NCBI GenBank assembly: GCA_022340645.1
Contig: JAJDNP010000018.1
Span: 1-59,740, forward strand
Length of the DNA stretch: 59,740 bases
Direction of reading: 5' to 3'
Source of the DNA: Gammaproteobacteria bacterium
GTDB taxonomy: Bacteria > Pseudomonadota > Gammaproteobacteria > SZUA-229
In this document: piece by piece, positions 31,836 to 41,230 of the stretch
Position numbering within the stretch: the stretch's first letter is position 1
How the letters are laid out: the number at the start of each line of letters is the position of its first letter
Notes under the pieces: generated by a model
Seen by the model: the letters and a program-made list of their open reading frames with translations, nothing else
Told to the model about the DNA's origin: nothing
Database searches by the model: none
Position numbers and translations under genes: made by a program

Positions 31836-34529
31836 ATGTTACAGCGAATATCAGGCTTATTACTTATCAAGCATGGCGAGCAGCAGCAGGTTTTCTATTT
31901 TCTGATTCTTTTTTTCTTCGTTGGCACTGGCATGGCAGTGGGTCGAAGTGCTTCAGAAGCGCTGTTCTTTAAACGCTATGGTATTGAATATTTACCACTG
32001 ATGTTCATTATTAACAGCGTTTTATTATGTGCCATCAGCATTTTATATGCTGCCTTTGTTGACCTTTTACCCTCTGAAAAGTTTTATAAAATACTTTTTA
32101 TAGTACTGGCGTTATCACTGCTTGGAAACTGGTACGCAGCTACCTTTAGCACAACGACTCTTGTATACCCTGCTTTCTTCCTGCTGTATGAAGTGGCATC
32201 AGAACTGTTACTCATACACTGCGCAGTTTATATAAACCAGAATCTGCTACAAACCCAGTCAAAAAGGCTTACTCCAGTCATCCTCGCGGGGCATCAGACA
32301 GGCGTGATTTCCGGTGGTATTTTACTCGCCTCAACATCACCCATCCTGGGCGTTAAAAACATGATGCTGCTGTGGATATCACTGCTTATTATAAGTTACC
32401 TGCTGATTGCATCCTGGCACAGCAAAATCGGTGTTTCCCCTTATTTCAGGTCTGGCAGAAAGGGCAGCTCAAAACTAAAACAGTCTATTGACCAGCTTGC
32501 ACAGGGCACGAAACTAATGAAAACATCACGCCTGTTACGGATGTCTTCATTCGGCCTGTTTTTCAAGGTGATATCAGTCTATGTACTCGCCTATGCCGTC
32601 AACAATATCTATACCGAGCAATTTAAAACTGAAGAGTCACTCGGTTCATTCTTTGGCCTGTTGACCGCGGCAACCGGTACAATAGCCCTGCTCTTACAAT
32701 TATTTATAACTAACCGTCTTATTCGTGACCAGGGCATAAAACGAGTCAACCTCATTTTCCCTGTTGCCAGTATATTCAGTTATTGCCTGTTACTGTTTAG
32801 CTTTGCTCTGCCTTCAGCAATTTTTGGCAGCTTTAGTAAAGAAACACTCATGCCGGCTTTCTCCAACCCTGTGCGAAATATATTCAATGCTTCATTACCT
32901 GCCAGGTTACAGGGTCGTGCCCAGGCGATTTCGGTCATTCTTGTCATTCCATTAGGACTCACCTGTGCCGGCGTTTTTTTAATGCTCGCGCAAAGTATCG
33001 AGAACATCCATAACTTTCTGATAATCGGACTGATCTGTTCCATAGCGTATCTGATCTTCAACAATGAAATGAACCAGGCCTATGCCCAGGAAATATTATC
33101 CAATCTTAAAAAACGTTTATTTATTCCAGACAATCAGCTTAATGATATTCTGCACGGAAGTCAGCATGATGCGATCAAGGACATTGAACAGGGACTGAAA
33201 AGTGATGAAGATGAAATCAGCCTTGTCTATGCACGCGTATTAAGCAAATCCGCACCTGATAGAGCAGCAATACTTATTCCGCAGCGAATGAAAAACACCG
33301 GCAATGCTGTCAAAGACCAGATGATTAAAATATTGCAGTCTATTCAGTCTGCCGATCTAAGAAAGTGCCTTGTACAGGTAATAGGATCAGGTGATACAAA
33401 GCTGGATGCAACCATATTCAAGGCGCTTTTTCATTCAAGAGATATCAGGGAAAAACACCGGGTAAAGGCGCTGTTAAGTCATGAACATTCAAGAATGAAG
33501 TCTGCCGGCATATACGGCGTACTGCATTACCCGGTTCCAGAGCTTTTTGACATAGCAATTGATAAATGGAACAGCTTACTGAACAGCAAGCAGGCAGAAA
33601 ACTATATGCCCGCTGTTGAACTCCTGGTTCCGGAATTTAAAGCACTGTACCTGCAGCCGCCACTACGCGAAACAGTATGGCAGAAGCTCATGCAAATGCT
33701 GCAGCAAGATGATACACAGCGCATCAAACTTGCGCTTGAAATTTTATCAGGCTGGCCACCGGCACACTATGATGAGATTAAAGATCAGATTCTGTCTTTA
33801 TCAAACAGCAGCGACTGGGCTATCAGGAATGCCTGTCTAAACACATCACACTTGCTGCCTGAAACCGAAGTCAGGAAACTTTTACTAGCATCGCTTGAAG
33901 ACCAGCATCCTAACGTGAGAGGAACGGCAATCAGGATTCTTGCCTCAGGACAGACTGACGATATAGGCTATATTCAGAACATGCTCGTCGATAAGCACGC
34001 CGGTTCTCCACGGTCCATTAAAACCATGCTTGAATATTTGATGAATGCAGGCGCTGATGCAGGCACCATGTTAGCTATCAGTTTATCCCTGGCTAATGAT
34101 GCAAGAAAATTAAGGCAGGCCAGCATTTATCTAAAAAACTCCGGCCTGCAGGATTCACCGGAAGTAACTCTATTAAGCCATGCCCTGGAAGAACGCGTCA
34201 TCGATACGACTGATCTTTCATTGTTTGCCATCCAGACTTCTAATCATGACGGGGATATCGCAGTCATTCGCGCCGGCTTAAACAGCAATGACAGTAGACA
34301 GTTTTCCAATGCCTGCGAGTTACTCACCATGCTAAACAACAGGGAACTCACGGACCTTATATTGCCATTGTTTGAAGAAGTCTATACAGGCAAAAAAAAC
34401 AGACATGAAAATATGCTGTTTGATAATATAAGTACGCTAATCACCTGGATTCAGAATCGATCGGACCCCTGGTTAAGCGAGTGCGCAAACCATTTCTCAG
34501 CTATATTGAATAATAAAACTTATGTCTGA
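31836..34529 (+). CDS. MFS / ATP:ADP-antiporter-like membrane protein with C-terminal HEAT repeats
   Basis: The 897-aa protein has an N-terminal part (~residues 1-410) with about 12 helices of MFS or NTT-like type (FFFVGTGMAVGRSASEALFFKRYG; LPARLQGRAQAISVILVIPLG). The C-terminal half (~420-890) is soluble and made of alpha-alpha repeats of HEAT type (for example LLLASLEDQHPNVRGTAIRIL, split around residue 690). No nucleotide-transport proof is visible. It is followed by a cNMP-domain gene with an 8-base overlap, so the two are coupled and possibly form one complex. Confidence 0.75.
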   Translation: MLQRISGLLLIKHGEQQQVFYFLILFFFVGTGMAVGRSASEALFFKRYGIEYLPLMFIINSVLLCAISILYAAFVDLLPSEKFYKILFIVLALSLLGNWYAATFSTTTLVYPAFFLLYEVASELLLIHCAVYINQNLLQTQSKRLTPVILAGHQTGVISGGILLASTSPILGVKNMMLLWISLLIISYLLIASWHSKIGVSPYFRSGRKGSSKLKQSIDQLAQGTKLMKTSRLLRMSSFGLFFKVISVYVLAYAVNNIYTEQFKTEESLGSFFGLLTAATGTIALLLQLFITNRLIRDQGIKRVNLIFPVASIFSYCLLLFSFALPSAIFGSFSKETLMPAFSNPVRNIFNASLPARLQGRAQAISVILVIPLGLTCAGVFLMLAQSIENIHNFLIIGLICSIAYLIFNNEMNQAYAQEILSNLKKRLFIPDNQLNDILHGSQHDAIKDIEQGLKSDEDEISLVYARVLSKSAPDRAAILIPQRMKNTGNAVKDQMIKILQSIQSADLRKCLVQVIGSGDTKLDATIFKALFHSRDIREKHRVKALLSHEHSRMKSAGIYGVLHYPVPELFDIAIDKWNSLLNSKQAENYMPAVELLVPEFKALYLQPPLRETVWQKLMQMLQQDDTQRIKLALEILSGWPPAHYDEIKDQILSLSNSSDWAIRNACLNTSHLLPETEVRKLLLASLEDQHPNVRGTAIRILASGQTDDIGYIQNMLVDKHAGSPRSIKTMLEYLMNAGADAGTMLAISLSLANDARKLRQASIYLKNSGLQDSPEVTLLSHALEERVIDTTDLSLFAIQTSNHDGDIAVIRAGLNSNDSRQFSNACELLTMLNNRELTDLILPLFEEVYTGKKNRHENMLFDNISTLITWIQNRSDPWLSECANHFSAILNNKTYV

Positions 34530-34986
34530 TCTGTTTGAAAGAATCTTAATATTAAAAAATGCCCCGGCCTTTAACCAGGTCAAAACAGAAAACCTGAAAG
34601 TTGTGGCCCAGTCGCTGGAAGAAGAAACATACTTTGCCGGTGAACGTGTTTTTGATATAGATGAAAACGGTGACAGCATGTACATTGTGCAAAAAGGCAG
34701 GATAGGCATTTCACTGGAAAAAAACAGCCATGAAAAAAATACCCGGTATGTTGCCGAACTGGGGGAAGGCGACTGTTTTGGTGAAATGAACCTGCTGGAT
34801 GATCTTCCCCGCTCCGCCAGCGCACACGTTATAGAAGATTCAATTCTGCTGGTGCTTGAGAAATCCCGTCTCAGGGGTCTTATCATTAATTATCCTGAGC
34901 TTAGCCTGGGCATGCTAAAAAGCCTGAGCCTGCGCCTTCGTCAGGCAAACCTGTTAGTGCAGCGAGCCAAGAATGAAAATGATTAA
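34522..34986 (+). CDS. Stand-alone cyclic nucleotide-binding (Crp/Fnr-like) domain protein
   Basis: The 154-aa protein consists of a single cNMP-binding beta-roll: FAGERVFDIDENGDSMYIVQKGRI, then the phosphate-binding cassette GEGDCFGEMNLLDDLPRSASAH (split here by position: about residues 82-103), where Gly-Glu-Met and Arg-Ser-Ala match the E and R ligands. No DNA-binding domain follows. It overlaps the preceding MFS-HEAT gene and the next secreted protein gene. It probably gates a partner by binding a cyclic nucleotide. Confidence 0.88.
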   Translation: MSDLFERILILKNAPAFNQVKTENLKVVAQSLEEETYFAGERVFDIDENGDSMYIVQKGRIGISLEKNSHEKNTRYVAELGEGDCFGEMNLLDDLPRSASAHVIEDSILLVLEKSRLRGLIINYPELSLGMLKSLSLRLRQANLLVQRAKNEND

Positions 34987-35701
34987 ACACTTATCTGTAG
35001 CAGTGCTGGCGTTATCTATGTTTGCACACAACAGTGTAGCCGAGGAATCTGTCGTTCTCACCGAAGATCCCCACTCCAACGAGATGGGCTTTTTTGATAT
35101 TCACCTTTGCAACTGGCCGGAACGGCCAAACTATTTCAAGATGCTGTTTTCTTCGGAAAAATACGAACAGATAGAAACAATGAGTGTATACACACCTGAT
35201 AATCAGTTACTGGTAACTCTGGACAAAACAAAATTCAGAACATTAAATCGAAAAAACAAACACGACAAAAGGGTATATCTTCTCGATATTGACGTTCCTG
35301 ACCTGGCCACATCCGGCTGGTACAGGATTGATGTCAAAAACATGGATGGCAACATCTACCATGCCAGGGACTACGTCATCATGACAAGGCTCGGAATAGT
35401 ATCAGAAATGCAGCCATCAGGTGATGACAAGAAATTTAACTTGCCCATTAGATTAAAGTGGAAACCGGTACCCGGTGCAAAATTCTATCAGGTATTTGTC
35501 AGGGATAGATGGACAGAAAAAATGGTGTATGAATCAAAAATACTGGACACGCCTGAAATAAAAATACCCGACGGCAAACTTGAACAAGGTGGTGATTATT
35601 CCTGGACGGTACACGCAAGAGACACCAATGAACACATCCTGCTTGGTGATTTCCATATGGGCTCGATGAGCGAGAAAGCGCTTTTTACTGTAGCCGAATA
35701 A
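34973..35701 (+). CDS. Secreted beta-sandwich protein of unknown function
   Basis: The 242-aa protein has a signal peptide (HLSVAVLALSMFAHNSVA, cleavage near residue 23) and two beta-rich parts: ~30-130 and a C-terminal fibronectin/Ig-like stretch (~140-242) with LPIRLKWKPVPGAKFYQVFV and GDYSWTVHARD. It overlaps the cNMP gene by 14 bases, so it belongs to the same operon. No named family recognised; a periplasmic partner of the membrane protein is likely. Confidence 0.75.
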   Translation: MKMIKHLSVAVLALSMFAHNSVAEESVVLTEDPHSNEMGFFDIHLCNWPERPNYFKMLFSSEKYEQIETMSVYTPDNQLLVTLDKTKFRTLNRKNKHDKRVYLLDIDVPDLATSGWYRIDVKNMDGNIYHARDYVIMTRLGIVSEMQPSGDDKKFNLPIRLKWKPVPGAKFYQVFVRDRWTEKMVYESKILDTPEIKIPDGKLEQGGDYSWTVHARDTNEHILLGDFHMGSMSEKALFTVAE

Positions 35702-35743
35702 ATACCAGTAATAGATTTTCAGCGGTGATTTACATATCTTTTG

Positions 35744-35780
35744 AGGTGTCGGAGTCAGTAAGGCATTGACTCCGGCACCT
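35744..35780. terminator. Bidirectional hairpin between convergent genes
   Basis: AGGTGTCGGAGTCA and TGACTCCGGCACCT form a 13-14 bp stem with one mismatch, midway between the converging secreted-protein and RND genes. The stem is flanked by CTTTTG and TTATAC, giving weak U-tracts on both strands. Confidence 0.7.
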
Positions 35781-35791
35781 TATACCATTAT

Positions 35792-38557
35792 CTATGTCAG
35801 TCTTTGATTGGTATGCGCAAGTCGCATGCTCAATATTTTATTTAAATTAGAAAATAGCTGTGCTGCAATACCTGGATAACGCCGTTTTAAAACTTCAAGA
35901 TTTTCAAGTGTAATGCAGACCAGCCTGGCGTCCTCAATAACATCGACATTGGCTGTACGTGTGGCAAAAAACAATCCTGCTTCACCGAACGTATCACCTC
36001 GACCAAATTCTCCCAGCTTAATCTTCTTGCCCTCATTCTCAATTGATGCCTCCAATCTGCCATCAATAACCGTATACATTTCTTTTCCAGGCTGGCCAAA
36101 TTCTATCAGCTGATTACCTGATTCAACTTCCCTGATACTTGCCAGGCGGACTACAACACGGGCCTGAAATCCGCTAAGCCCCTTGAATAATGGAATGGTA
36201 TCCTGAGGTCTTTCCCCAAGGTCAAGCGTTAAAACGTCCCACAGCGTAGCAATTCTCATTCGACTGCATAAAGCGGGGGTTACAAAGAAATCTGACATCC
36301 AGGCGACTAACAAAGAAAAACTGGCCATGACGCCGACTTGCGCCTGCATACGTAAATCACTGGTAGTTAATATCAGAAATCCTATACACAATACTAACGA
36401 GGTGTAAGTCATCGGCCTGCCAGTCAAGCCCAGTGTTATCACTGTTGCTTTTTCAGGATCATGATGTATTTTTGCGACCCTGTTAAAATTCGCAAAGTAA
36501 TGAATCGTATCATCAACAGCGACACCTATTATCATTGGAGCAATCAGACTGGTAGCTGGATTAAGGCTGATGCCGGTAATGGCCAATGTGCCGAAATAAA
36601 CAACAACTGGCAGGATATTTGGGATAAGCGCTATCAGGCCAATCTTGAATGACAGAAAAAGGCTGGACAGAATGATATAGACGATAGCCAGTGTTAAAAA
36701 GATGCTTTCAACCTGGCCCCACATAATATCCTGGATAACCTGATTCATAAGAACCGGATTTCCGGTTGCCCTCGCAACCATATGATCAGGCAGCTGTTCG
36801 AGTCTTGTATTTATGCGTGTAACCAGACTTGAAACTTTATCCGAGTCAATTACGTTTGCACGGATAAGTATATTTATCGCCCGATAACTTGGATCGACCA
36901 GTCGATCTGTGTCATCACTTCCTGCAAAGAAAAGCAACTGTCCTATGGTTTTCCTGCTATCCGGAATCTTGTCAAAATCGGGATCATTGTCATTGAATGC
37001 CCGGTTAACAAACTTGATATAATTAACCAGGGATGTGACGCCACCGATTTCCGGCTGTGACTCAAGCCACTGTTGCAGCGATTCAATCGCTTTCAAATTT
37101 GCCGGCTCCTTGAAAGCATTCGGAATTTGCGACTGCACTACAATATTAAATGGATTGATACCATTCAGCTTGTCATTAGCGTGTTCAAACGATCTTCTTA
37201 CCTCTGAATCAGGATCAAAGTTGGTAATATGCTCGGTACCAACTCGCAAATACGGCATTGCGGCAACACCAGCTATAAAAACCATACCCGCAATAATAAA
37301 TATAGAGATTCGATGTTTTGCATCAAACAGCGCAACACGATTAATAATATGATCAAATTGAGTAACTTTTACTACCGGCTGGAATTTTGTCATCAAAAAT
37401 GACTGCCGTTGCAGTAAATCCAGCAGCGCCGGGGTAAAGGTCAGCGCAAGAATCGTTGCATAGATTACGCCGATGACAGAAAACAAACCAAATTCACGTA
37501 TTGCAATCAAGTCACTTAGATACAACGATGAAAAACCAGTTGCTGTAGTTAAACCGGCAAGCAAAATCGGTAACCATCCTTTATGCTGATCAGCTGCATT
37601 TCTGTCATCCCCCATGAGTCTTCTTTGTGCTGACAGCCTGAAATCAGAGATAACATACATGGCATACGAAAGCGTTATAATCATCAACAGTGGCGGCACC
37701 AGTGCAGTTATAATATTCAGCGAATAACCTAGTGCTGTAATAGTTGCAACCGTCCATGTAACAGAGATGATGACTGTTATCAACGCGATAAAAATACTGG
37801 CAACGTTACGAAGCAAAAGCCATAACAAAACCATCATCACCAGCGTTATCAGCGGCGGGAAAGTAACAAGATCATTAAGAATAATTTCTACCGTTGCAAG
37901 TTTAACCAGCGGTCCCCCTGTTATTGAAACCTGGCCGCCTGCCGCCTCTTCCCGGATGATTGCATCAATAGCCGTTTTAACCTGCCCGAGAAAATCTGGC
38001 GCATCATTATTCTCAAGGTTTACAAGAATCGCCGTTGTATCATTTCCTTTAGAAATTAATGTATTGGCAATAAGCGGATTTGCCAGCACATTGCTGCGCA
38101 ACTCCTCATAATCTTCAGGCGTTACAGGCGCCATTTCCATTATGGGTGCAATATCCATACCATAACCTGTAGTACGAATGGTCAGCGCATGAGTCAGTGA
38201 AACAACACCATGTACGCCTGGTACCTTGGATAATCTGTCAGTCAGGCGTGATATAAGGTCGATAGCCTGTGGTGAAAAAACATCATCAGCGTCAACAACA
38301 AGCATTATTGTTTCGTCGTTCCCGAAGGTACGGCGTGCTAACTGATAAAATTCCCAGCCCTCGTGTTGCGGGCCAAGCAAGGATTTTTCAGACGGGTCTA
38401 CATTGATATGTAATTCACCGGTATAAGGATTGTATATCTGAAAAATAGCCAGCAGAAACAGACTGAATACAAAGCCGATGATAAGTTTTGGGTAAAGTGA
38501 AATCAGTACCGGCAGTGATATACCACGTGGCAAATCACGTGTATCAATTGATGCCAC
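35792..38557 (-). CDS. RND-superfamily (MMPL/HAE3-like) exporter fused to a cNMP-binding domain
   Basis: The 921-aa protein has ~12 helices in two RND halves with large periplasmic loops (~50-230 and ~440-620) and the conserved GVAVDDTIHYFANF motif (second half) of MMPL/HAE3-type lipid or hydrophobe exporters. From about residue 795 to 905 there is a complete cNMP-binding beta-roll: IEFGQPGKEMYTVIDGRLE and FGRGDTFGEAGLFFATRTAN (phosphate cassette with Glu and Arg ligands). A cyclic-nucleotide-controlled RND exporter is rare. It starts 4 codons inside the LolA-like gene's end (14-base overlap), so they are coupled. Confidence 0.88.
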   Translation of the reverse strand: MASIDTRDLPRGISLPVLISLYPKLIIGFVFSLFLLAIFQIYNPYTGELHINVDPSEKSLLGPQHEGWEFYQLARRTFGNDETIMLVVDADDVFSPQAIDLISRLTDRLSKVPGVHGVVSLTHALTIRTTGYGMDIAPIMEMAPVTPEDYEELRSNVLANPLIANTLISKGNDTTAILVNLENNDAPDFLGQVKTAIDAIIREEAAGGQVSITGGPLVKLATVEIILNDLVTFPPLITLVMMVLLWLLLRNVASIFIALITVIISVTWTVATITALGYSLNIITALVPPLLMIITLSYAMYVISDFRLSAQRRLMGDDRNAADQHKGWLPILLAGLTTATGFSSLYLSDLIAIREFGLFSVIGVIYATILALTFTPALLDLLQRQSFLMTKFQPVVKVTQFDHIINRVALFDAKHRISIFIIAGMVFIAGVAAMPYLRVGTEHITNFDPDSEVRRSFEHANDKLNGINPFNIVVQSQIPNAFKEPANLKAIESLQQWLESQPEIGGVTSLVNYIKFVNRAFNDNDPDFDKIPDSRKTIGQLLFFAGSDDTDRLVDPSYRAINILIRANVIDSDKVSSLVTRINTRLEQLPDHMVARATGNPVLMNQVIQDIMWGQVESIFLTLAIVYIILSSLFLSFKIGLIALIPNILPVVVYFGTLAITGISLNPATSLIAPMIIGVAVDDTIHYFANFNRVAKIHHDPEKATVITLGLTGRPMTYTSLVLCIGFLILTTSDLRMQAQVGVMASFSLLVAWMSDFFVTPALCSRMRIATLWDVLTLDLGERPQDTIPLFKGLSGFQARVVVRLASIREVESGNQLIEFGQPGKEMYTVIDGRLEASIENEGKKIKLGEFGRGDTFGEAGLFFATRTANVDVIEDARLVCITLENLEVLKRRYPGIAAQLFSNLNKILSMRLAHTNQRLT

Positions 38558-39374
38558 GATGTTCCTTTAATTGTGCAGGGTCAAACAAGGAGTCTGAAAC
38601 AGGAGGATCCACACTAATCGAAATTACAGTTAACTCAGTTTCGCTTCCTTTATTCAAATCACGCATCAGAAACTTATGAGGAACCAGTATGCCATCTGCT
38701 TTTTTTATCTGATCAGGTTCCGTTGACAGGACTTTACTCAGCTTATCCCCCTGCTCATAAAACTCAACTTTCCGGATCACGCAGGTTTTTTTGTCAAAAT
38801 AGGAAAAAATCTTCTCATATTTTGAACCCTTGCCCTGCTGTGGAATTACAGCAAACACATGCATTGCTTTGCCATTGATGATTGCATCCGGTCGCTGTTC
38901 GGAAACTGCAGTCGATAAAAGCTTATACATCCACTGCAAATCCTCGTAAGAGAAATCCATACCATACATTGATGATGAGATATTATCTGATGTTATACGC
39001 CGCACTTTAAACAGTGCAGGCATATACAGATATATTTCGTTTGCTGTTTTCTTTTCCAGGAACAAAAGCCGAGTACCGAAGATATCATCTGGTTCGTCAA
39101 AAATGGCAAGCAAATTTGAAGTCCCCTCGGAATCATTATACTTCCAGTATATCTTGGCCGAGAGTACCTTTTCGTCCTCGAACATCCTTCCTGCTGATGT
39201 GAGTCTGATACTTTCAATGGTAGTTAACTTGGGTGCGTTGGTTCTGATACAGGCATCAATTTCCGGGTCAATTTCGTAAGCCTGTGCATTGATAGAGTAT
39301 GCGAAAAGGATCGCGAGCACCCAGCTCAGGATAATAGTTATCAATTTAACGGATAAAAAACCTTTTTTGGTCAT
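38544..39374 (-). CDS. LolA-like outer-membrane lipoprotein-sorting protein
   Basis: The 276-aa exported protein has a signal peptide (LITIILSWVLAILFAYSINAQA, cleavage ~residue 31) and a LolA/LppX-type half-barrel: IYWKYNDSEGTSNLLAIFDEP, LLFLEKKTANEIYLYMPAL, KVRRI and a PHKFLMRDL stretch near the end. This family is regularly encoded beside MMPL/HAE3-type RND exporters and is thought to carry lipids across the periplasm. It is first in a two-gene minus-strand operon with the RND-cNMP fusion. Confidence 0.85.
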   Translation of the reverse strand: MTKKGFLSVKLITIILSWVLAILFAYSINAQAYEIDPEIDACIRTNAPKLTTIESIRLTSAGRMFEDEKVLSAKIYWKYNDSEGTSNLLAIFDEPDDIFGTRLLFLEKKTANEIYLYMPALFKVRRITSDNISSSMYGMDFSYEDLQWMYKLLSTAVSEQRPDAIINGKAMHVFAVIPQQGKGSKYEKIFSYFDKKTCVIRKVEFYEQGDKLSKVLSTEPDQIKKADGILVPHKFLMRDLNKGSETELTVISISVDPPVSDSLFDPAQLKEHRGIN

Positions 39375-39446
39375 ATAAACAAACTGTTTAAATCAAAACT
39401 TAACTGAAACAAAATTTAACAGGCAAATTAGCTTCCTTCGCCTGAC

Positions 39447-39637
39447 ATTGCAAGGTAAATAATAAACGCACCCCTTCACGGGAGAAGATCGAAGTCGTAC
39501 GGCAAATTGCTTGACAATTTATAGGCAGTGCTTGAAATAATGCCTTGCCCGGTATAAAGCCAGCATTACCGGAGATAGCGGCCTTCTGCTCGGATTATCT
39601 CACGGGGAATTTAAAGCATATCTGCTGCTGGCAGACA
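39447..39637 (+). pseudogene. Decayed fragment of a NarL-type response regulator gene
   Basis: This gene-free gap (39375-39938) holds DNA that aligns with positions ~29760-29955 of the intact regulator gene. Shared blocks include GATCGAAG, CGGCAAATTGC, GAAATxATGCC, TAAAGCCAG, TTATCTC and CTGCTGCTGGCAGACAG, in the same order and near-equal spacing. Read in frame the end gives LSHGEFKAYLLLADS against LSPREFEVFLLLADS. Small insertions and deletions break the frame. The match fades after 39637. It is a relic of a paralogue or a partial duplication. Confidence 0.8.
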
Positions 39638-39820
39638 GTTTTTCTGCTGGCTATCCATTTGAGGATAGACGACTCGCGACTTTCATATCATTATTTGGCT
39701 ATAAGCGATATTTATCCACACATAGATCAACTAAACCCCTGTTTTTTACCGATTTTATGGAGAAAATCACCCGAAACATGTAGAATACCGCACTCCTGAT
39801 GTCAGGGCTGTTCTTCGGCA

Positions 39821-39848
39821 TTGACAGATAGATCGATTTAAATATTAC
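39821..39848 (+). promoter_or_regulatory. Putative sigma-70 promoter of the qmo-hdr operon
   Basis: TTGACA (39821-39826), a 16-base spacer and TATTAC (39843-39848) precede the operon. An inverted repeat follows where the transcript would start. Confidence 0.45.
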
Positions 39849-39864
39849 TTATCCAGATAAATAG

Positions 39865-39885
39865 TTGATTACATTAATTAATCAA
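39865..39885. promoter_or_regulatory. Inverted repeat over the predicted qmo-hdr transcription start
   Basis: TTGATT (39865-39870) and AATCAA (39880-39885) are inverted around a 9-base AT-rich spacer. The spacing is wrong for FNR (4 bases needed). Its position just downstream of the -10 box would suit a repressor. Confidence 0.35.
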
Positions 39886-39938
39886 TTTCAGTTACATCTG
39901 GTGCTTTCAAACTGACACAAATCCTGCGGAGGAATAAG

Positions 39939-41228
39939 ATGTCGGACATAGTTGCAACAAATCAGACAATCCTGGTTGTTGGCGGCGGCATTAGCGGCAT
40001 GACTGCTGCGTTAGAAGCTGCGGAAGTCGGCAAACAGGTTATTGTTATTGAAAAAACGCCTTCTGTTGGCGGTCGCGTAACAAGACTCTATAAATACTTC
40101 CCCAAGCTGTGCTTCCCGACCTGTGGTCTGGAAATCAATCAGCGCCGCATGGCAGCAAACAAGAATATAACTGTTCTGACCATGGCCGAAGTCACTGACC
40201 TGCAGGGTGAAGCTGGCAATTACACAGCAACTGTGAAAGTAAGCCCGCGTTATGTCAATGCAAACTGCACTGCCTGTGGCGCCTGTGGCGATGTGGTAGC
40301 AGCCGAGTTTGATGACGAATTCAACTACAACATGAGCAAGCACAAAGGCGCTTACCTGCCGCATAACATGGCGATGCCGAAACGTTACGTGCTGGATCCA
40401 GGCATCATTGGCACCGACGACGCCCAGAAAGCCAAAGACGCCTGCAAGTATGATGCAATCGATCTGGATATGCAGGAAGAAACCATTCAATTAAAAGCCG
40501 GCGCCGTTATCTGGGCAACAGGCTGGCGTCCTTATGATGCAAACAAGATTCAACCATACGGCTACGACCGCATCGACAACGTGATTACCAGCGTCGAATT
40601 CGAGCGTTTAATGGACCCGTTTGGTCCAACCGGCGGCAAACTGGTACGTCCTTCTGACGGCAAAGAAGCCAAAAACGTTGCTTTTATCCAGTGCGCAGGT
40701 TCACGTGACATTAACTACCTGAAACATTGCTCACGTATCTGCTGCATGGCGTCACTCAAACAGTCAACATACGTTTCCGAAAAGTATGGAGATGACGCAG
40801 ATGTTTCTATCTACTATATCGATATTCGTGCGATTGACCGTTTTGATAACTTCTATCAGAAAGTACAGCAAGACAAGAACGTGACTTTCATTAAATCGAA
40901 AGTTGCCAATATCGTCGAGAATAAAGCAAACGGCAACCCTGTATTAAATGGCGTGGACACCGAAGGTTACCACCGCTACCAGAACGAACATGATCTGGTC
41001 GTGCTTGCCATTGGCATGGAGCCAAGCGTTGATAAAGACACATTCCCGATTGAATTAAAAGTGAACGACGAAGGCTTTATCGAATTTGATGAAGTCAATG
41101 GCGGTGTATTTGCTGCCGGTTGTTCATCTGATGCACTGGACGTTAACCGTGCAGTACAAAGTGCAACTGCTTCTGCGTTAAGGGCCATTCAGGTTGTTAA
41201 TAAAGTCGCACAGGCGGAGGGCCAATAA
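39939..41228 (+). CDS. qmoA: QmoA-like FAD protein (HdrA family)
   Basis: The 429-aa protein has an N-terminal FAD dinucleotide fold (ILVVGGGISGMTAALEAAEV, residues 11-30), the HdrA/Qmo motif FPKLCFPTCGLE (Cys58, Cys62), CTACGAC (Cys110/113/116) and a cysteine cluster CAGSRDINYLKHCSRICC (Cys252/264/268/269). QmoA is the small HdrA-like subunit of the Qmo complex, which links the quinone pool with APS reductase. GGAGGAAT precedes the ATG. It is first of four tightly linked genes. A plain HdrA of another Hdr complex is the alternative, but its pairing with a QmoB-type gene argues against it. Confidence 0.88.
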   Translation: MSDIVATNQTILVVGGGISGMTAALEAAEVGKQVIVIEKTPSVGGRVTRLYKYFPKLCFPTCGLEINQRRMAANKNITVLTMAEVTDLQGEAGNYTATVKVSPRYVNANCTACGACGDVVAAEFDDEFNYNMSKHKGAYLPHNMAMPKRYVLDPGIIGTDDAQKAKDACKYDAIDLDMQEETIQLKAGAVIWATGWRPYDANKIQPYGYDRIDNVITSVEFERLMDPFGPTGGKLVRPSDGKEAKNVAFIQCAGSRDINYLKHCSRICCMASLKQSTYVSEKYGDDADVSIYYIDIRAIDRFDNFYQKVQQDKNVTFIKSKVANIVENKANGNPVLNGVDTEGYHRYQNEHDLVVLAIGMEPSVDKDTFPIELKVNDEGFIEFDEVNGGVFAAGCSSDALDVNRAVQSATASALRAIQVVNKVAQAEGQ

Positions 41229-41230
41229 TT

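Noticed and set aside
39511-39516. Promoter-like TTGACA upstream of qmoA
   Set aside because: It falls in the regulator remnant and aligns with coding sequence of the intact gene; the promoter at 39821 is closer and better placed.
39545-39799. 84-codon open frame upstream of qmoA
   Set aside because: It runs through the regulator remnant in the wrong frame, so its length is chance.
40011-40490. 159-codon open frame on the minus strand
   Set aside because: Antisense shadow of qmoA, whose flavin and cysteine motifs are intact.
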